Shown one piece after another: positions 10,457 through 21,413 of a stretch of 28,588 nucleotides of DNA (positions are counted from its first letter, which is position 1; every line of letters starts with the position of its first letter). The stretch is from Nemertoderma westbladi (lineage: Eukaryota > Xenacoelomorpha > Nemertodermatida > Nemertodermatidae), in contig JAUCBJ010000929.1 of the NCBI GenBank assembly GCA_032718475.1, positions 1-28,588 on the forward strand. Direction: 5' to 3'. The notes beneath the pieces were generated by a model. That model was not told the DNA's origin, searched no databases, and saw only the letters and a list, made by a program, of their open reading frames with translations. A program made the translations under genes and the position numbers.

Positions 10457-12540
10457 GTAAAGTACACCACTACAGGATAATACAATATAATACAGGATAA
10501 TACAACATAATACAGGATAATACAACATAATACATGATAATACAACATAATACAGGATAATACACCTCTACAGGATAATACAGTACCAGTACAGCACTAC
10601 AGGGTAATACAACATAATACAGTACCAGTACACCATTACAGGATAATACAGTACCAGTACACCACTACAGGATAATACAACATAATACAGGATAATACAA
10701 CATAATACAGGATAATACACCTCTACAGGATATAACAGTACGAGTACACCACTACAGGATAATACAACATAATACAGGATAATACAACATAATACAGGAT
10801 AATACAACATAATACAGGATAATACAACATAATACAGGATAATACAACATAATACAGGATAATACAACATAATACAGGATAATACAACATAATACAGGAT
10901 AATACACCTCTACAGGATAATACAGTACCAGTACACCACTACAGGATAATACAACATAATACAGGATAATACAACATAATACAGTACCAGTACACCACTA
11001 CAGGATAATACAGTACCAGTACACCACTACAGGATAATACAGTACCGTACACCACTACAGGATAATACCACAAAATACAGGATAATACAACGTAATACAG
11101 GTTTATACACCACTACAGGATAATACAACATAATACAGTACCAGTACACCACTACAGGATAATACAACATAATACAGGATAATACAACATAATACAGGAT
11201 AATACAACATAATACAGGATAATACAACATAATACAGTACCAGTACACCACTACAGGATAAAACAACATAATACAGTACCAGTACACCACTACAGGATAA
11301 AACAACATAATACAGTACCAGTACACCACTACAGGATCATACAACATAATACAGTACCAGTACACCATTACAGGATAATACAGTACCAGTACACCACTAC
11401 AGGATAATACAGTACCAGTACACCACTACAGGATAATACAACATAATACAGGATAATACAACAGAATACAGTACCAGTACACCACTACAGGATAATACAA
11501 CATAATACAGGATAATAAAGTACACCACTACATGATAATACAACATAATACAGTACCAGTACACCACTACAGGATAATACAACATAATACAGGATAATAC
11601 ACCTCTACAGGATAATACAACACAATACAGGATAATACACCTCTACAGGATAATACAGTACCAGTACACCACTACAGGATAATACAACATAATACAGGAT
11701 AATACAACATAATACAGGATAATACAACATAATACAGGATAATATAACATAATACATGATAATACAACATAATACAGGATAATACACCACTACAGGATAA
11801 TACAACATAATACAGGATAATACAACATAATACAGGATAATACAACATAATACATGATAATACAACATAATGCAGGATAATACACCTCTACAGGATAATA
11901 CAACATAATACATGATAATACACCTCTACAAGATAATACATCATAATACAGGATAATACACCTCTACAGGATAATACAGTACCAGTACACCACTACAGGA
12001 TAATACAACATAATACAGGATAATACAACATAATACAGGATAATACAACATAATACAGGATAATACAACATAATACAGGATAATACAACATAATACAGGA
12101 TAATACAACATAATACAGGATAATACACCTCTACAGGATAATACAACATAATACAGGATAATACAACATAATACAGGATAATACACCTCTACAGGATAAT
12201 ACAACAAAATACAGGATAATACAGTACACCACTACAGGATAATACAACATAATACAGGATAATACAGTACACCACTACAGGATAATACAACATAATACAG
12301 GATAATACACCTCTACAGGATAATACAGTACCAGTACACCACTACAGGATAGTACAACATAATACAGGATAATACACCTCTACAGGATAATACAGTACCA
12401 GTACACCACTACAGGATAATACAACATAATACATGATAATACAACATAATACAGTACCAGTACACCACTACAGGATAATACAACATAATACAGGATAATA
12501 CAACATAATACAGGATAATACACCTCTACAGGATAATACA
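10457..12540. repeat. Higher-order repeat copy 2 of the minisatellite
   Basis: Same marker order as copy 1: GTAAAGTACACCACT at 10457, GATATAACAGTACGAG at 10729, ACCGTACACC at 11044. Offset from copy 1 falls from 1881-1882 to 1783 after the pure 20-mer run, because this copy has about five fewer 20-mers. It carries GCAGGATAATA and ATCATAATAC variants in its second half that also appear in copy 3. Confidence 0.85.
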
Positions 12541-14470
12541 GTAAAGTACACCACTACAGGATAATACAATATAATACAGGATAATACAACATAATACAGG
12601 ATAATACAACATAATACATGATAATACAACATAATACAGGATAATACACCTCTACAGGATAATACAGTACCAGTACAGCACTACAGGGTAATACAACATA
12701 ATACAGTACCAGTACACCATTACCGGATAATACAGTACCAGTACACCACTACAGGATAATACAACATAATACAGGATAATACAACATAATACAGGATAAT
12801 ACACCTCTACAGGATATAACAGTACGAGTACACCACTACAGGATAATACAACATAACACAGGATAATACAACATAATACAGGATAATACAACATAATACA
12901 GGATAATACAACATAATACAGGATAATACAACATAATACAGGATAATACAACATAATACAGGATAATACACCTCTACAGGATAATACAGTACCAGTACAC
13001 CACTACAGGATAATACAACATAATACAGGATAATACAACATAATACAGTACCAGTACACCACTACAGGATAATACAGTACCAGTACACCACTACAGGATA
13101 ATACAGTACCGTACACCACTACAGGATAATACCACAAAATACAGGATAATACAACGTAATACAGGATTATACACCACTACAGGATAATACAACATAATAC
13201 AGTACCAGTACACCACTACAGGATAAAACAACATAATATAGTACCAGTACACCACTACAGGATCATACAACATAATACAGTACCAGTACACCACTACAGG
13301 ATAATACAGTACCAGTACACCACTACAGGATAATACAGTACCAGTACACCACTACAGGATAATACAACATAATACAGGATAATACAACAGAATACAGTAC
13401 CAGTACACCACTACAGGATAATACAACATAATACAGGATAATAAAGTACACCACTACATGATAATACAACATAATACAGTACCAGTACACCACTACAGGA
13501 TAATACAACATAATACAGGATAATACACCTCTACAGGATAATACAACACAATACAGGATAATACACCTCTACAGGATAAAACAGTACCAGTACACCACTA
13601 CAGGATAATACAGTACCAGTACACCACTACAGGATAATACAACATAATACAGGATAATACAACATAATACAGGATAATACAACATAATACAGGATAATAT
13701 AACATAATACATGATAATACAACATAATACAGGATAATACACCACTACAGGATAATACAAAATAATACAGGATAATACAACATAATACAGGATAATACAA
13801 CATAATACATGATAATACAACATAATGCAGGATAATACACCTCTACAGGATAATACAACATAATACATGATAATACACCTCTACAAGATAATACATCATA
13901 ATACAGGATAATACACCTCTACAGGATAATACAGTACCAGTACACCACTACAGGATAATACAACATAATACAGGATAATACAACATAATACAGGATAATA
14001 CAACATAATACAGGTTAATACAACATAATACAGGATAATACACCTCTACAGGATAATACAACATAATACAGGATAATACAACATAATACAGGATAATACA
14101 ACATAATACAGGATAATACACCTCTACAGGATAATACAACAAAATACAGGATAATACAGTACACCACTACAGGATAATACAACATAATACAGGATAATAC
14201 AGTACACCACTACAGGATAATACAACATAATACAGGATAATACACCTCTACAGGATAATACAGTACCAGTACACCACTACAGGATAGTACAACATAATAC
14301 AGGATAATACACCTCTACAGGATACTACAGTACCAGTACACCACTACAGGATAATACAACATAATACAGGATAATACAACATAATACAGTACCAGTACAC
14401 CACTACAGGATAATACAGTACCAGTACACAACTACAGGATAATACAACAAAATACAGGATAATACACCAC
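12541..14470. repeat. Higher-order repeat copy 3 of the minisatellite
   Basis: Markers at 12541 (GTAAAGTACACCACT), 12813 (GATATAACAGTACGAG) and 13108 (ACCGTACACC), offset 2064-2084 from copy 2. A few units are missing compared with copies 1 and 2 (about 13200-13260). It runs into the degenerate right border of the array. Confidence 0.8.
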
Positions 14471-14620
14471 AACGGGATAATAAAACATAATACATGATAA
14501 AACATGATAAAGCAGCATAAGATATACAAGAAATACAACTGTGTAATACAGGTTTACCTAATATAACATTAAACAGGGTAATAAACATAATAGGCCCTAC
14601 ACCATAATACAGGATAATTA
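14471..14620. repeat. Degenerate right edge of the minisatellite
   Basis: Units become unrecognisable step by step: CATGATAAAACATGATAAAG, GTGTAATACAGG, ACAGGGTAATA. The last clear fragment is TAATACAGGATAATTA near 14605-14620. Decay at the edge is what unequal exchange within an array normally leaves. Confidence 0.7.
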
Positions 14621-14640
14621 GAAGACCGTTAGACTTCTTA

Positions 14641-14886
14641 TTGAAACAGTATTCTGTATGTATCTATGATGTTGTATATCATGTGAACTCCTCCGAAGCT
14701 ATAGCTTTTCCGTCGATGAAAGTTATATCAATCAACGCAGCTCAACCCCAGGATGTGGAAAACAAGTTTAGAAAAAATTATGAAAATGTCTTTTATCAAA
14801 CAGACTTTAAATTTTTCATGAAGCTTTTAGGAGGATGTGATAATTGGAAAGGTAAATTATGTGACACACACGGAGACATTCAGTGA
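14641..14886 (+). other. Short open frame of unknown nature, probably not a gene
   Basis: 81 codons opening with TTG (no ATG at the start), ending at 14884-14886. I recognise no family; the product is mixed and hydrophilic, with DVENKFRKNYENVF and FMKLLGGCDNWKGK. It lies between the array edge and the CR1-like LINE fragment. From 14887 to 14994 there is only AT-rich sequence. It could be a decayed exon or LINE sequence, or chance. Confidence 0.2.
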
Positions 14887-14994
14887 AAGGGCAATTCAAC
14901 AAAACAATTCAATTATGGGACTGAAAGGCGTGGCGAGCTTTATGATGGGTTCTGATTTATTGTTGTTGTTTAGGATAAATAGTAAAGATTATTA

Positions 14995-15369
14995 GATTGT
15001 CTCACACAATGCAGTCCAATTCCATAATTAACTACATTCCTGGTTGGAATGATCATGTGAAAGATAAATATAATCAATCAAGGTCAGCCTTTACCCTGTG
15101 GCGCAACTATGGGGCCCCTCGGCAGGGACCTATTTTTGATGAGTACGCATGTTGCAAAGCTCGCTTTAAACTTGCTCTGCGACAATGCAAGAAAAACGAA
15201 TCTATTATTCGGAATGAAAAAATTGCTGAAAGTTTGATTTCTGACTCTTCAACCAAAGACTTTTGGTCTCAAATCCGTAGCCACAAGGACACTAAAAGTC
15301 AACTCTTATACCACTAGTTAAGGACAGAACCGGTGACCTTACCAGTAAGGATAATTATCGGGGCATTGC
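14995..15369 (+). pseudogene. CR1/Rex-like LINE fragment, linker and start of RT (left part)
   Basis: The first frame (open to 15317) carries a linker typical of CR1/Rex-type LINEs: IPGWNDHVKDKYNQSRSAF, LWRNYGAPRQGPIFDE, CKARFKLALRQCKKNE. Near 15300 the reading moves to another frame that carries LIPLVKDRTGDLTSKDNYRG, an RT motif. Family members have roughly a hundred residues between these blocks, so an internal deletion removed them and shifted the frame. The motif stops at codon GC- at 15369, where the LTR element begins; the remaining part of the codon and motif is at 21414. No ATG or upstream endonuclease is visible. Confidence 0.8.
15366..15369. repeat. Left target-site duplication (TTGC) of the LTR element
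   Basis: TTGC at 15366-15369 is repeated at 21414-21417. Counting it once rejoins the LINE codons for Ile-Ala-Leu in frame. The boundary has a one-base ambiguity: ends could be CACCAG/CTGGTG with a 3-bp duplication. Confidence 0.75.
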
Positions 15370-15503
15370 ACCAGCCGGTTAGGACCTACCGTCTGTCTGT
15401 CTCACATGGCCTGACGGTCGGCCTGACATACAGTGTGTCAATACACGGTGCAGGGTGTGCACGTCAGCACACTACCGGTACCTGCGGACTGCACAGCTGC
15501 TGG

Positions 15504-15563
15504 TACCGTAGCTGCACTGTGCTACCTACATCCTACCGTAGCCGCACTGCGTTACCTAGTTAG
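15504..15563 (+). repeat. Two tandem 30-bp subrepeats in the 5' LTR
   Basis: TACCGTAGCTGCACTGTGCT starts at 15504 and a diverged copy, TACCGTAGCCGCACTGCGTT, starts at 15534. They lie upstream of the TATA-like run, in the place of an LTR enhancer; that role is inference. The 3' LTR lacks both. Confidence 0.7.
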
Positions 15564-15593
15564 GGTCTGCTGCTATGCTATTGTTCCATTGCG

Positions 15594-15607
15594 TTATATA
15601 TATATAT
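15594..15607 (+). promoter_or_regulatory. TATA-like run in the 5' LTR
   Basis: An alternating TA tract in the second half of the LTR, about 100 bases before the LTR end, is the best candidate core promoter of the element. Position and composition are seen; function is inferred. The 3' LTR lacks this part. Confidence 0.4.
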
Positions 15608-15703
15608 GATACCATATTATACATATACGTCGCACTCGCATTCACCTCGACATTCCCGTTCACCCTTACCACGAGACTTCCCCGTCTTGCCTTACTTCTG
15701 GCG

Positions 15704-15717
15704 TGGTGGCATCTTTG
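15704..15717 (+). other. Candidate tRNA primer-binding site
   Basis: TGGTGGCATCTTTG follows the last LTR base directly. TGG pairs with the CCA end of a tRNA, as in LTR elements primed by a tRNA. I could not match the remaining bases to a particular tRNA. Confidence 0.55.
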
Positions 15718-15785
15718 TTTTCCATCTCCCACCTCGTTCTTCTCACCATAGCAGCAGATCTCTCACCTGACCACTCGCACACAGC

Positions 15786-16690
15786 ATGGCGTTTACCGGA
15801 GTGTTAAAGCCTCCCAAACTCTTAACGCTCGATAAATCCGAGACAATTAATTTGTTCGAGGTGTGGCGGCACAACCTCATGTACTCTCTCACACTTCAAC
15901 CCCAGTTCAGCCAGTTTACCGCGCCCGGTGCCACATGGTTGCGTCAGTCCCGCGCCGCTCCACTCCGCGGATTCACCGACGATCCGCACACCGTCGCTGA
16001 GGCCGCCCGACGTACCGCAGTACAGAAGGCCGCCACCCTAGACTTGATGCTGGGCCAGGTGGCGAACTACGCTCCTATCATCGCCCGCAACACCATAGTC
16101 CGCAACTCTACCTCCTTGCCTTCCATCTGGCAAGCTATCCGCCTCCACTACGGATTCCAGGCCACGGGCACCCATTTCCTTGCGTTCAGCGAGATCACTT
16201 TACAACACGAGGAACGCGCCGAGGACTTATTCCAACGTCTCTCAGCATTCGTAGACGATAGCCTCCTCCGCCAGGATGGTGGAATTTCCCACCACGGCAT
16301 CATCCCTCCTGAGGACGAAGAGCTTTCCCCTACTCTTGAGAACTTTATCGTCTTAGTTTGGCTTCGTCTGATTCATCCAGATCTCCCACGACTCTCGTCC
16401 AGCAACGGTATGGGACCGAACTTCGTTCCCGAACCCTGGCAAGCATAAAGCCTGAGATTTCTCAAGCACTTTCCTCACTGTTGGATGAAGTTCATACCAC
16501 GGCCGAAGTCCACACTTTCCGTGCTCAGACCCGGCGACCACCGCCACCTCCCGCAACCCACGGTTCCAACCGATCTACGCGCCAGTACCCCCTGTGCACA
16601 CAGACAAAACGTTCCAGTACCGACCACTTCCTCAGCAGTTGACCTTTCCTCCCTCCCGCCGACAAGCGTTTCATATCTCGAGCACGCCTC
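15786..16690 (+). pseudogene. Gag region of the Gypsy-like element, frameshifted, zinc knuckle broken
   Basis: Starts at an ATG 82 bases after the LTR and is open to 16448 (220 residues). Capsid-like sequence: [58 protein letters not shown]. The homologous reading moves at CTCTC (16392-16396) into the frame of [20 protein letters not shown], which is also the frame of the downstream pol; one extra TC explains it. Further on is a knuckle-like C-X2-C-X9-H-X4-C layout whose first Cys position is Tyr (16586-16588) and whose last position is TGA (16640-16642). Reading resumes past the stop with FLPPADKRFISRARL. The ancestor was probably one gag-pol frame. Family membership of the knuckle is inferred from context. 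Confidence 0.8.
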
Positions 16691-19080
16691 GTCCACGTCG
16701 ACGGAGACGAAGAGTACAGTGACCAACCCGAGGACGACCCCGATCCAGCCCCAGCACTGACCTCCGATCCCTCAGTTAATGTAGTGGCCGTACGACCTAG
16801 CCCGACGTTTGTCGCCCACTACGAGCACAAACCTGTCAACGTCCTCCTTGACTGCGGTGCCGAGTCCGACCTGATCGCACACGACATCGCCATCCGCCTA
16901 GGCATCCCCATCACCCGGGGCTCCCGACAAGTACCCGTGAAAGCCGATGGTTCCCCGATGCTCGGTGTCATCGGCGAAACCTCGTTCAACCTCACGTACG
17001 ACGACCTCAGCCTCCCCTTCCGTGGCCTCGTCGTCGCGAGCCTCAATGTTCCGCTTCTCGTGGGCATGCCATTCCTCACAACCAATGACGTCACTATCCG
17101 TCCCGGACAGTCATTGATATCATTCCACGATGGCAAATCTATCCGGTACCCCCCCCCCCCCCCCCCGAAGCGGCCCGGTCCCGCGATCCGTCGCACATCT
17201 GTACTCCAAGCCCCGGTTCAATCATCCATCGTCCTACCAGGTGAATCCCTCGCCCTCTCCCTCCCAGCCCATCTACACAAGTCCTCTGACCTCCTCGTAT
17301 CCCCACACGTAGCCAACAACCCCGCCCGCTTCACCGCTCAGTCTTGGTTCCCGCCAATGCATCTCCAAACCCTCGCAGGCACTATCACTATCCCGAACCT
17401 ATCCCCCAGTCCTGTGTTCATCCAACGCAACTCGCATGTCTGTTCCGTCCTTCCTACCACCCTTGCACCCATCAACTCCACTTCCCAGTCACTCCCGTCT
17501 CCCGAAATCCGCACCGTAGTTGCACACCCTGCACCTGCCGCCACATCCAAATCCCACATCAGCGCAGTCCACCTAGATCCCAACAACATCCTCACCCACC
17601 GGGAACGCGCCTCCTTCCACGATGTACTGGAACAATACGCGGCCGTGTTCGATCCCCAGTATCCCAGCTACAATGGCTCTGCCGGTCCGTTCAAGGCCGT
17701 CGTCAACCTTTCTCCCACGTTACCTCCACAGCACAAAGGTCGCATCCCGCAATACGCCCGCGATCGCCTCGTAGAACTCCAAGAACAGTTCGATTCACTT
17801 GAACGCCTCGGCGTTTTCATCCACCCCGAGCTCGCCGGCATCACCCTCGAATACCTCAACCCGAGCTTCCTCGTAGCCAAACCCAACGGCGGCTCCCGGT
17901 TGGTTACCGCATTTACCGAGATCGCACGCTATTGTAAACCCCAACCCGCGTTCCTCCCCGACGTCGAGTCAACCATCCGTTCCCTCGGACGGTTTAAATA
18001 CCTCGTCAAAGCGGATCTTACCAGCGCCTTCTACCAGATTCCTCTCCAACTCGAGTCGATGCGCTTCTGCGGAGTATCCACTCCCTTCTGCGGCGTGCGC
18101 ATATACAGGCGCTGTGCCATGGGCATGCCCGGCAGCGAAACCGCACTCGAGGAACTTTTGTCCCGAGTCCTTGGCGACCTTCTCGTCCAGGGATCTGTCG
18201 TCAAACTCGCCGACGACATATATTGCGGCGGCGACACCATCCCCGAACTCCTCGCGAACTTCACACAGCTCCTCCGCGCCCTCCATCGCGCCGACTTACG
18301 CCTATACGCCAAGAAGATGTTTATCTGCCCTCAGACCACCACCATCCTCGGTTGGTCGTGGTCCAATGGTTCGTTATCCGCATCTACCCACATCACGTCC
18401 GCATTGTCCCGGTGCCCCATCCCAGCCACAGTTCGGGATCTCCGTTCATACCTAGGATCTTACAAGATTCTTGCCTGCATCCTCCCGCGCTGCTCCGTAC
18501 TCGTGGCCCCACTCGAGTCCCTCCTTACACCCAAACCCGGCGATTCCGTTGCTTGGTCGCCCGAGCTTAACACAGTCTTTCACCGCTCCCAAGCTGCCAT
18601 TCAATTGTGCCGGTCCGTCACCATCCCGCGTCCCAGCGACGAACTCTTCATCGTTACAGATGCTGCATCATCCGTCGACGGCCTAGGTGCAGTGTTGTAT
18701 TCTAAACGCGGTAAGGAACTCCTCCTCTCCGGCTTTTACTCTGCCAAGCTAAAGGCCCACAAGAGAACCTGGCTCCCATGCGAGTTAGAAGCGCTCGCCA
18801 TTGCTGCCGCAGTACAACACTTCCTCCCGATTTCATTAGCTCCTCCAAGCAGTCGCATGTCCTCTCCGACAGTAAGCCCTGCGTTGAGGCGTACAAAAAG
18901 CTGTCCCGCGGCGCTTACTCCAACAGTCCCCGCCTGTCAACCTTTCTATCTATCGCTAGCCAGGCCCAAGTAACTATCTCCTACATCAAGAAAACCACTA
19001 ACCTACCGGCCGACTTTCAGAGTCGCAACATCGAGCCGTGCTCTCTCCCGGCGTGTCAGGTTTGTTCCTTTGTCGCAACC
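16691..19080 (+). pseudogene. Protease, reverse transcriptase and RNase H of the Gypsy-like element
   Basis: Open to 18973 in one frame. Retropepsin: VLLDCGAESDLIAHDIAIRL near 16840-16900, with Cys where Ser/Thr is usual in D-S/T-G, then the VPLLVGMPFL flap-side block. A proline run from a 15-17-base C tract follows (about 17150). RT: KADLTSAFYQIPL (motif A, about 18010), CAMGMPGSETALEEL (motif B), KLADDIYCGG (motif C, about 18202-18231). RNase H: IVTDAASSVDGLGAVLY (about 18650), PCELEALAIAAAVQHF. At 18821-18829 the reading shifts frame and goes on as KQSHVLSDSKPCVEAYKKL and NLPADFQSRN. RT and protease domains are otherwise intact. The start used, 16691, is a domain boundary, not a start codon. 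Confidence 0.88.
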
Positions 19081-20620
19081 GTCGCCGAGTCCCCCGTACT
19101 ACATCTCGCGACACAGCCACCCGGTAATCCGCCCCCCTACCCATCCCCGAGGTGCTTCGCGTCCACCGAGTTGAGCGACCCAGGCCCCCTCTACGCTAGC
19201 CGACCCGTGTGGCTGGCTACCCAACGTGAGTGCGCCGACCTCGTCCGCGTTGCAGAACATCTTGCGTCCGGCACACGACCTTCCAAGCGTATTACCAACA
19301 AACACGATGTTAAACAGTACCTGGGCATCTGCTCCCTTGCCCCCTCCAGTCTCATAGTCATCCGCCTACGACGTTATTGTCGTACCCCGGTCCGTCCTTG
19401 CAGGACTCCTTACCTCCCTCCACCTCGAGTTGCTATACCCATCCCAGGCCCAACTCCGTAATACCTTCTCCCGATACTTCCACGCACTAGATCTCGACCG
19501 CACCCTTAACGAAGTGTCTGCCCAGTGCCACCAATGCGTCGCCCTGGCAATGGCCCCCCCTCGCGTAGTACCCCAGTCCTCCCTCAATCCATCCCCTGTC
19601 GTCGGCCAGTCGTTTGCCGCCGATGTCTTCCGCCGCCATTCACAGCGGATCCTCCTTATCCGTGAAACTGTATCATTCTACACTAATGCCGTCATCATTC
19701 CCGACGAACAATAGGACACTCTGCGCGACGCCCTAATAACCCTGGCCTTTGGTATGTGTCCCCTTAGTGGCCCCCTCGCCGTTATCCGGACTGACCCCGG
19801 TCCAGGCTTTCAGGCCCTCGTTGGCGACCCCACCCTCAAGTCCCACCACCTTCTCCTCGAAGTCGGCGCCCAGAAGAATATTAACAAAAACCCCGTCGCC
19901 GAACACGCCATCGGAGAACTGCAAGCCGAGCTACTTAAGCTCCGTCCATCCGGCGGAGCCTTTTCATCCACATCCTTCGCCATTGCGGTGGCCCACCTTA
20001 ACGCCCGACTCCGTGCTCCCGGGCTGTCCGCACGTGAGATCCTCTTCCAGCGTGATCAATTTACCGGTGACCAACTCCCATTGAACGATACTGCGATCAT
20101 CTCCGCCCAACACGACCGTCGCCTTGCCAACCACGCGGCCAGCGCGCGCTCCAAGGTTCACCGCCCCACCGTCCTACCCGGGTTTGCCGCCCTCAAGGTG
20201 GGCGACCTTGTACACCTCTATGTTGACACCCCCCGCTTAGGCGCCCGCCCCCGGTATATCGTTAGCGCTACAGACGGCACATGGTGCTCCATTCACAAGT
20301 TTACGGGCACCCAACTTCGGGCACACACCTACAGGGTCCCACAGGCCGACTGCTTCCTCGTACCACGAATCGCACAACCCACTACAGTCGTCGACCACGA
20401 GTCCGACTCTGATACCGAGTCCCTCAATGAGTCTTACACAGCCAGGACCCTGGCAGAGGAACCCACCAGCGCTCCACCCGCCCCCGCGGATGCGTTCGGC
20501 CCACCGGTGGAGCCACTACCGGTCCCACAACCCTCCCCGGTTGTCCTGGACCCACCCTCCACCCAGCGAAAGCACCCTTACAGGGTGCGCAAACTACCCG
20601 AATATTACGGTTTCCCATAG
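19081..20620 (+). pseudogene. Integrase and C-terminal tail of the Gypsy-like element
   Basis: Inserts the element's cDNA into chromosomes. The N-terminal part (SRPVWLATQRECADLVRVAE) is in the RNase H downstream frame; near 19361-19368 reading moves to the frame of YDVIVVPRSVLAGLLTSLHL. The HHCC zinc domain follows with Tyr in LLYPSQAQ where relatives have His, and C-X2-C in CHQCVAL. Core: D in GQSFAADVF (about 19625), D in VIRTDPGPGFQAL (about 19785), E in NKNPVAEHAIGELQAELL (about 19890-19935). TAG at 19712-19714 interrupts the core in frame. A proline-rich tail ends at 20618-20620 with KHPYRVRKLPEYYGFP. Nothing resembling env follows. Confidence 0.88.
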
Positions 20621-21247
20621 AAACTCGCGCCTGATGCGTGTGTCCTGTGTGCATGGCTCGCCCCATCTGACTCCATTGACTAACTGCGATTACCCCCCCC
20701 CCCCCCCCTACTTCTACCGCGAGTTAGTTAGTTGCGATATATACATACTGAGATTATAATCCCCCATGGTGACTCCAGCCGCTAATGGCAAAACAAACCC
20801 CTTTTAGTGACTTTTAGTTTAATAAACTTAGGTGTATTACATACTATTTTGAACTCTTTCATTGACTTGTTTGTGATCATTTCAATCTAATATGGAGGTG
20901 CAACCAGTATACCCTATCATACCACCCGCACACCGACTGTTACCCAACATCCCAATTACCTTAGGGGATAACACATGTGTACCTACCCCAACCATACCGA
21001 GTTCGACACCTAAGTGTGCTAACTGTTTTTTTTTGCACACATGATTATCATTGCTCCATTGTTATTATAGTTGTATACTCCTATTTAGTGTGCTTATAGT
21101 TAGTTATATTACGTATGTACGCCTTACAGCTTACTTCACCCGATGTTTGTGTTGACTTTATATGACTGTGGTGAATGGATGTCACCCTAGTTAGTAGTGG
21201 TCCCTGCCTCGCCCTCGGCACACAAACTGGGTAAAAAGATAAGTTAC
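20621..21247 (+). other. 3' untranslated region of the Gypsy-like element
   Basis: 627 bp with no supportable ORF between the integrase stop and the 3' LTR. It holds a C tract (about 20693-20708), a possible polyadenylation signal TTTAATAAACTT near 20817-20828, and AT-rich sequence. Confidence 0.7.
21229..21243 (+). other. Candidate polypurine tract
   Basis: CTGGGTAAAAAGATAAG lies a few bases before the 3' LTR (ends about 21243). The purine-rich part is interrupted by two T residues. The position fits plus-strand priming; the assignment is tentative. Confidence 0.45.
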
Positions 21248-21413
21248 GCCAGCCGGTTAGGACCTACCGTCTGTCTGTCTCAAATGGCCTGACGGTCGGC
21301 CTGACATACAGTGTGTCAACACTCGCATTCATACATACGTCGCACTCGCATTCACCTCGTCATTCCCGTTCACCCTTACCACGAGACTTCCCCATCTTGC
21401 CTTACTTCTGGTG
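21248..21413 (+). repeat. 3' LTR of the Gypsy-like element, shortened
   Basis: 166 bp against 334 in the 5' copy. It matches the 5' LTR from CCAGCCGGTTAGGACC to GTGTGTCAA and from TACGTCGCACTCGCATTC to the end. About 180 bases between, including TATA-like run and subrepeats, are replaced by a short duplicate of CACTCGCATTCA. It ends in CTGGTG next to TTGC and the resumed LINE. Confidence 0.9.

Larger units (their letters stand above)
7031..14470. repeat. Modular minisatellite array, about 7.4 kb
   Basis: Tandem array made of a constant ACAGGATAATA end with variable fronts: CAACATAAT (20-bp unit CAACATAATACAGGATAATA), CACCTCT or CACCACT (18-bp units), and an optional CAGTACCAGTA insert before CACCACT. 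Pure runs of the 20-mer occur, for example about 8870-9120. Modules alternate irregularly, so the array is a mosaic and not a simple repeat. The minus strand of the 20-mer has no stop in any frame, which gives long but meaningless ORFs. There are no unique spacers as a CRISPR array would have. Confidence 0.97.
15370..15703 (+). repeat. 5' LTR of the Gypsy-like element
   Basis: 334 bp. The first 70 bases and last 80 bases match the 3' LTR with about four substitutions; the middle (about 15442-15621) is absent from the 3' copy. The ends are ACCAG and CTGGCG, not the common TG...CA. It contains a TATA-like run and two 30-bp subrepeats, as expected of a promoter-bearing LTR. Confidence 0.9.
15370..21413 (+). 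mobile_element. Ty3/Gypsy-like LTR retrotransposon, degenerate, nested in a LINE
   Basis: 6.04-kb element with direct terminal repeats (15370-15703 and 21248-21413), a TGG-starting primer site right after the 5' repeat, a purine-rich tract before the 3' repeat, and coding order gag, protease, RT, RNase H, integrase, the Gypsy order. Lesions: frameshift at 16392-16396, stop at 16640-16642, frameshifts near 18825 and 19365, stop at 19712-19714. It is far more GC-rich than its flanks and mostly uses C-ending codons. It lies between two halves of one LINE RT motif. Not mobile on its own as it stands. Confidence 0.9.

Noticed and set aside
7031-14470. CRISPR-like array
   Set aside because: Units are directly adjacent and modular, without unique spacers or cas genes, in DNA full of animal retrotransposons.
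14641-14886. 81-codon frame as a host gene
   Set aside because: Starts at TTG, no family recognised, AT-rich context between an array edge and a LINE; kept only as a low-confidence note.
15366-15373. 5-bp target duplication for the LTR element
   Set aside because: The flanks agree for only four bases (TTGC); the fifth differs (A on the left, G on the right).
16819-20161. Minus-strand and alternate-frame ORFs over gag-pol
   Set aside because: Caused by high GC and C-ending codons of the Gypsy-like element; the domains are all on the plus strand frames described.
20424-20759. ORFs overlapping the end of integrase as an env or accessory gene
   Set aside because: They overlap the proline-rich integrase tail out of frame and include a homopolymer C tract; no signal peptide or membrane segment.
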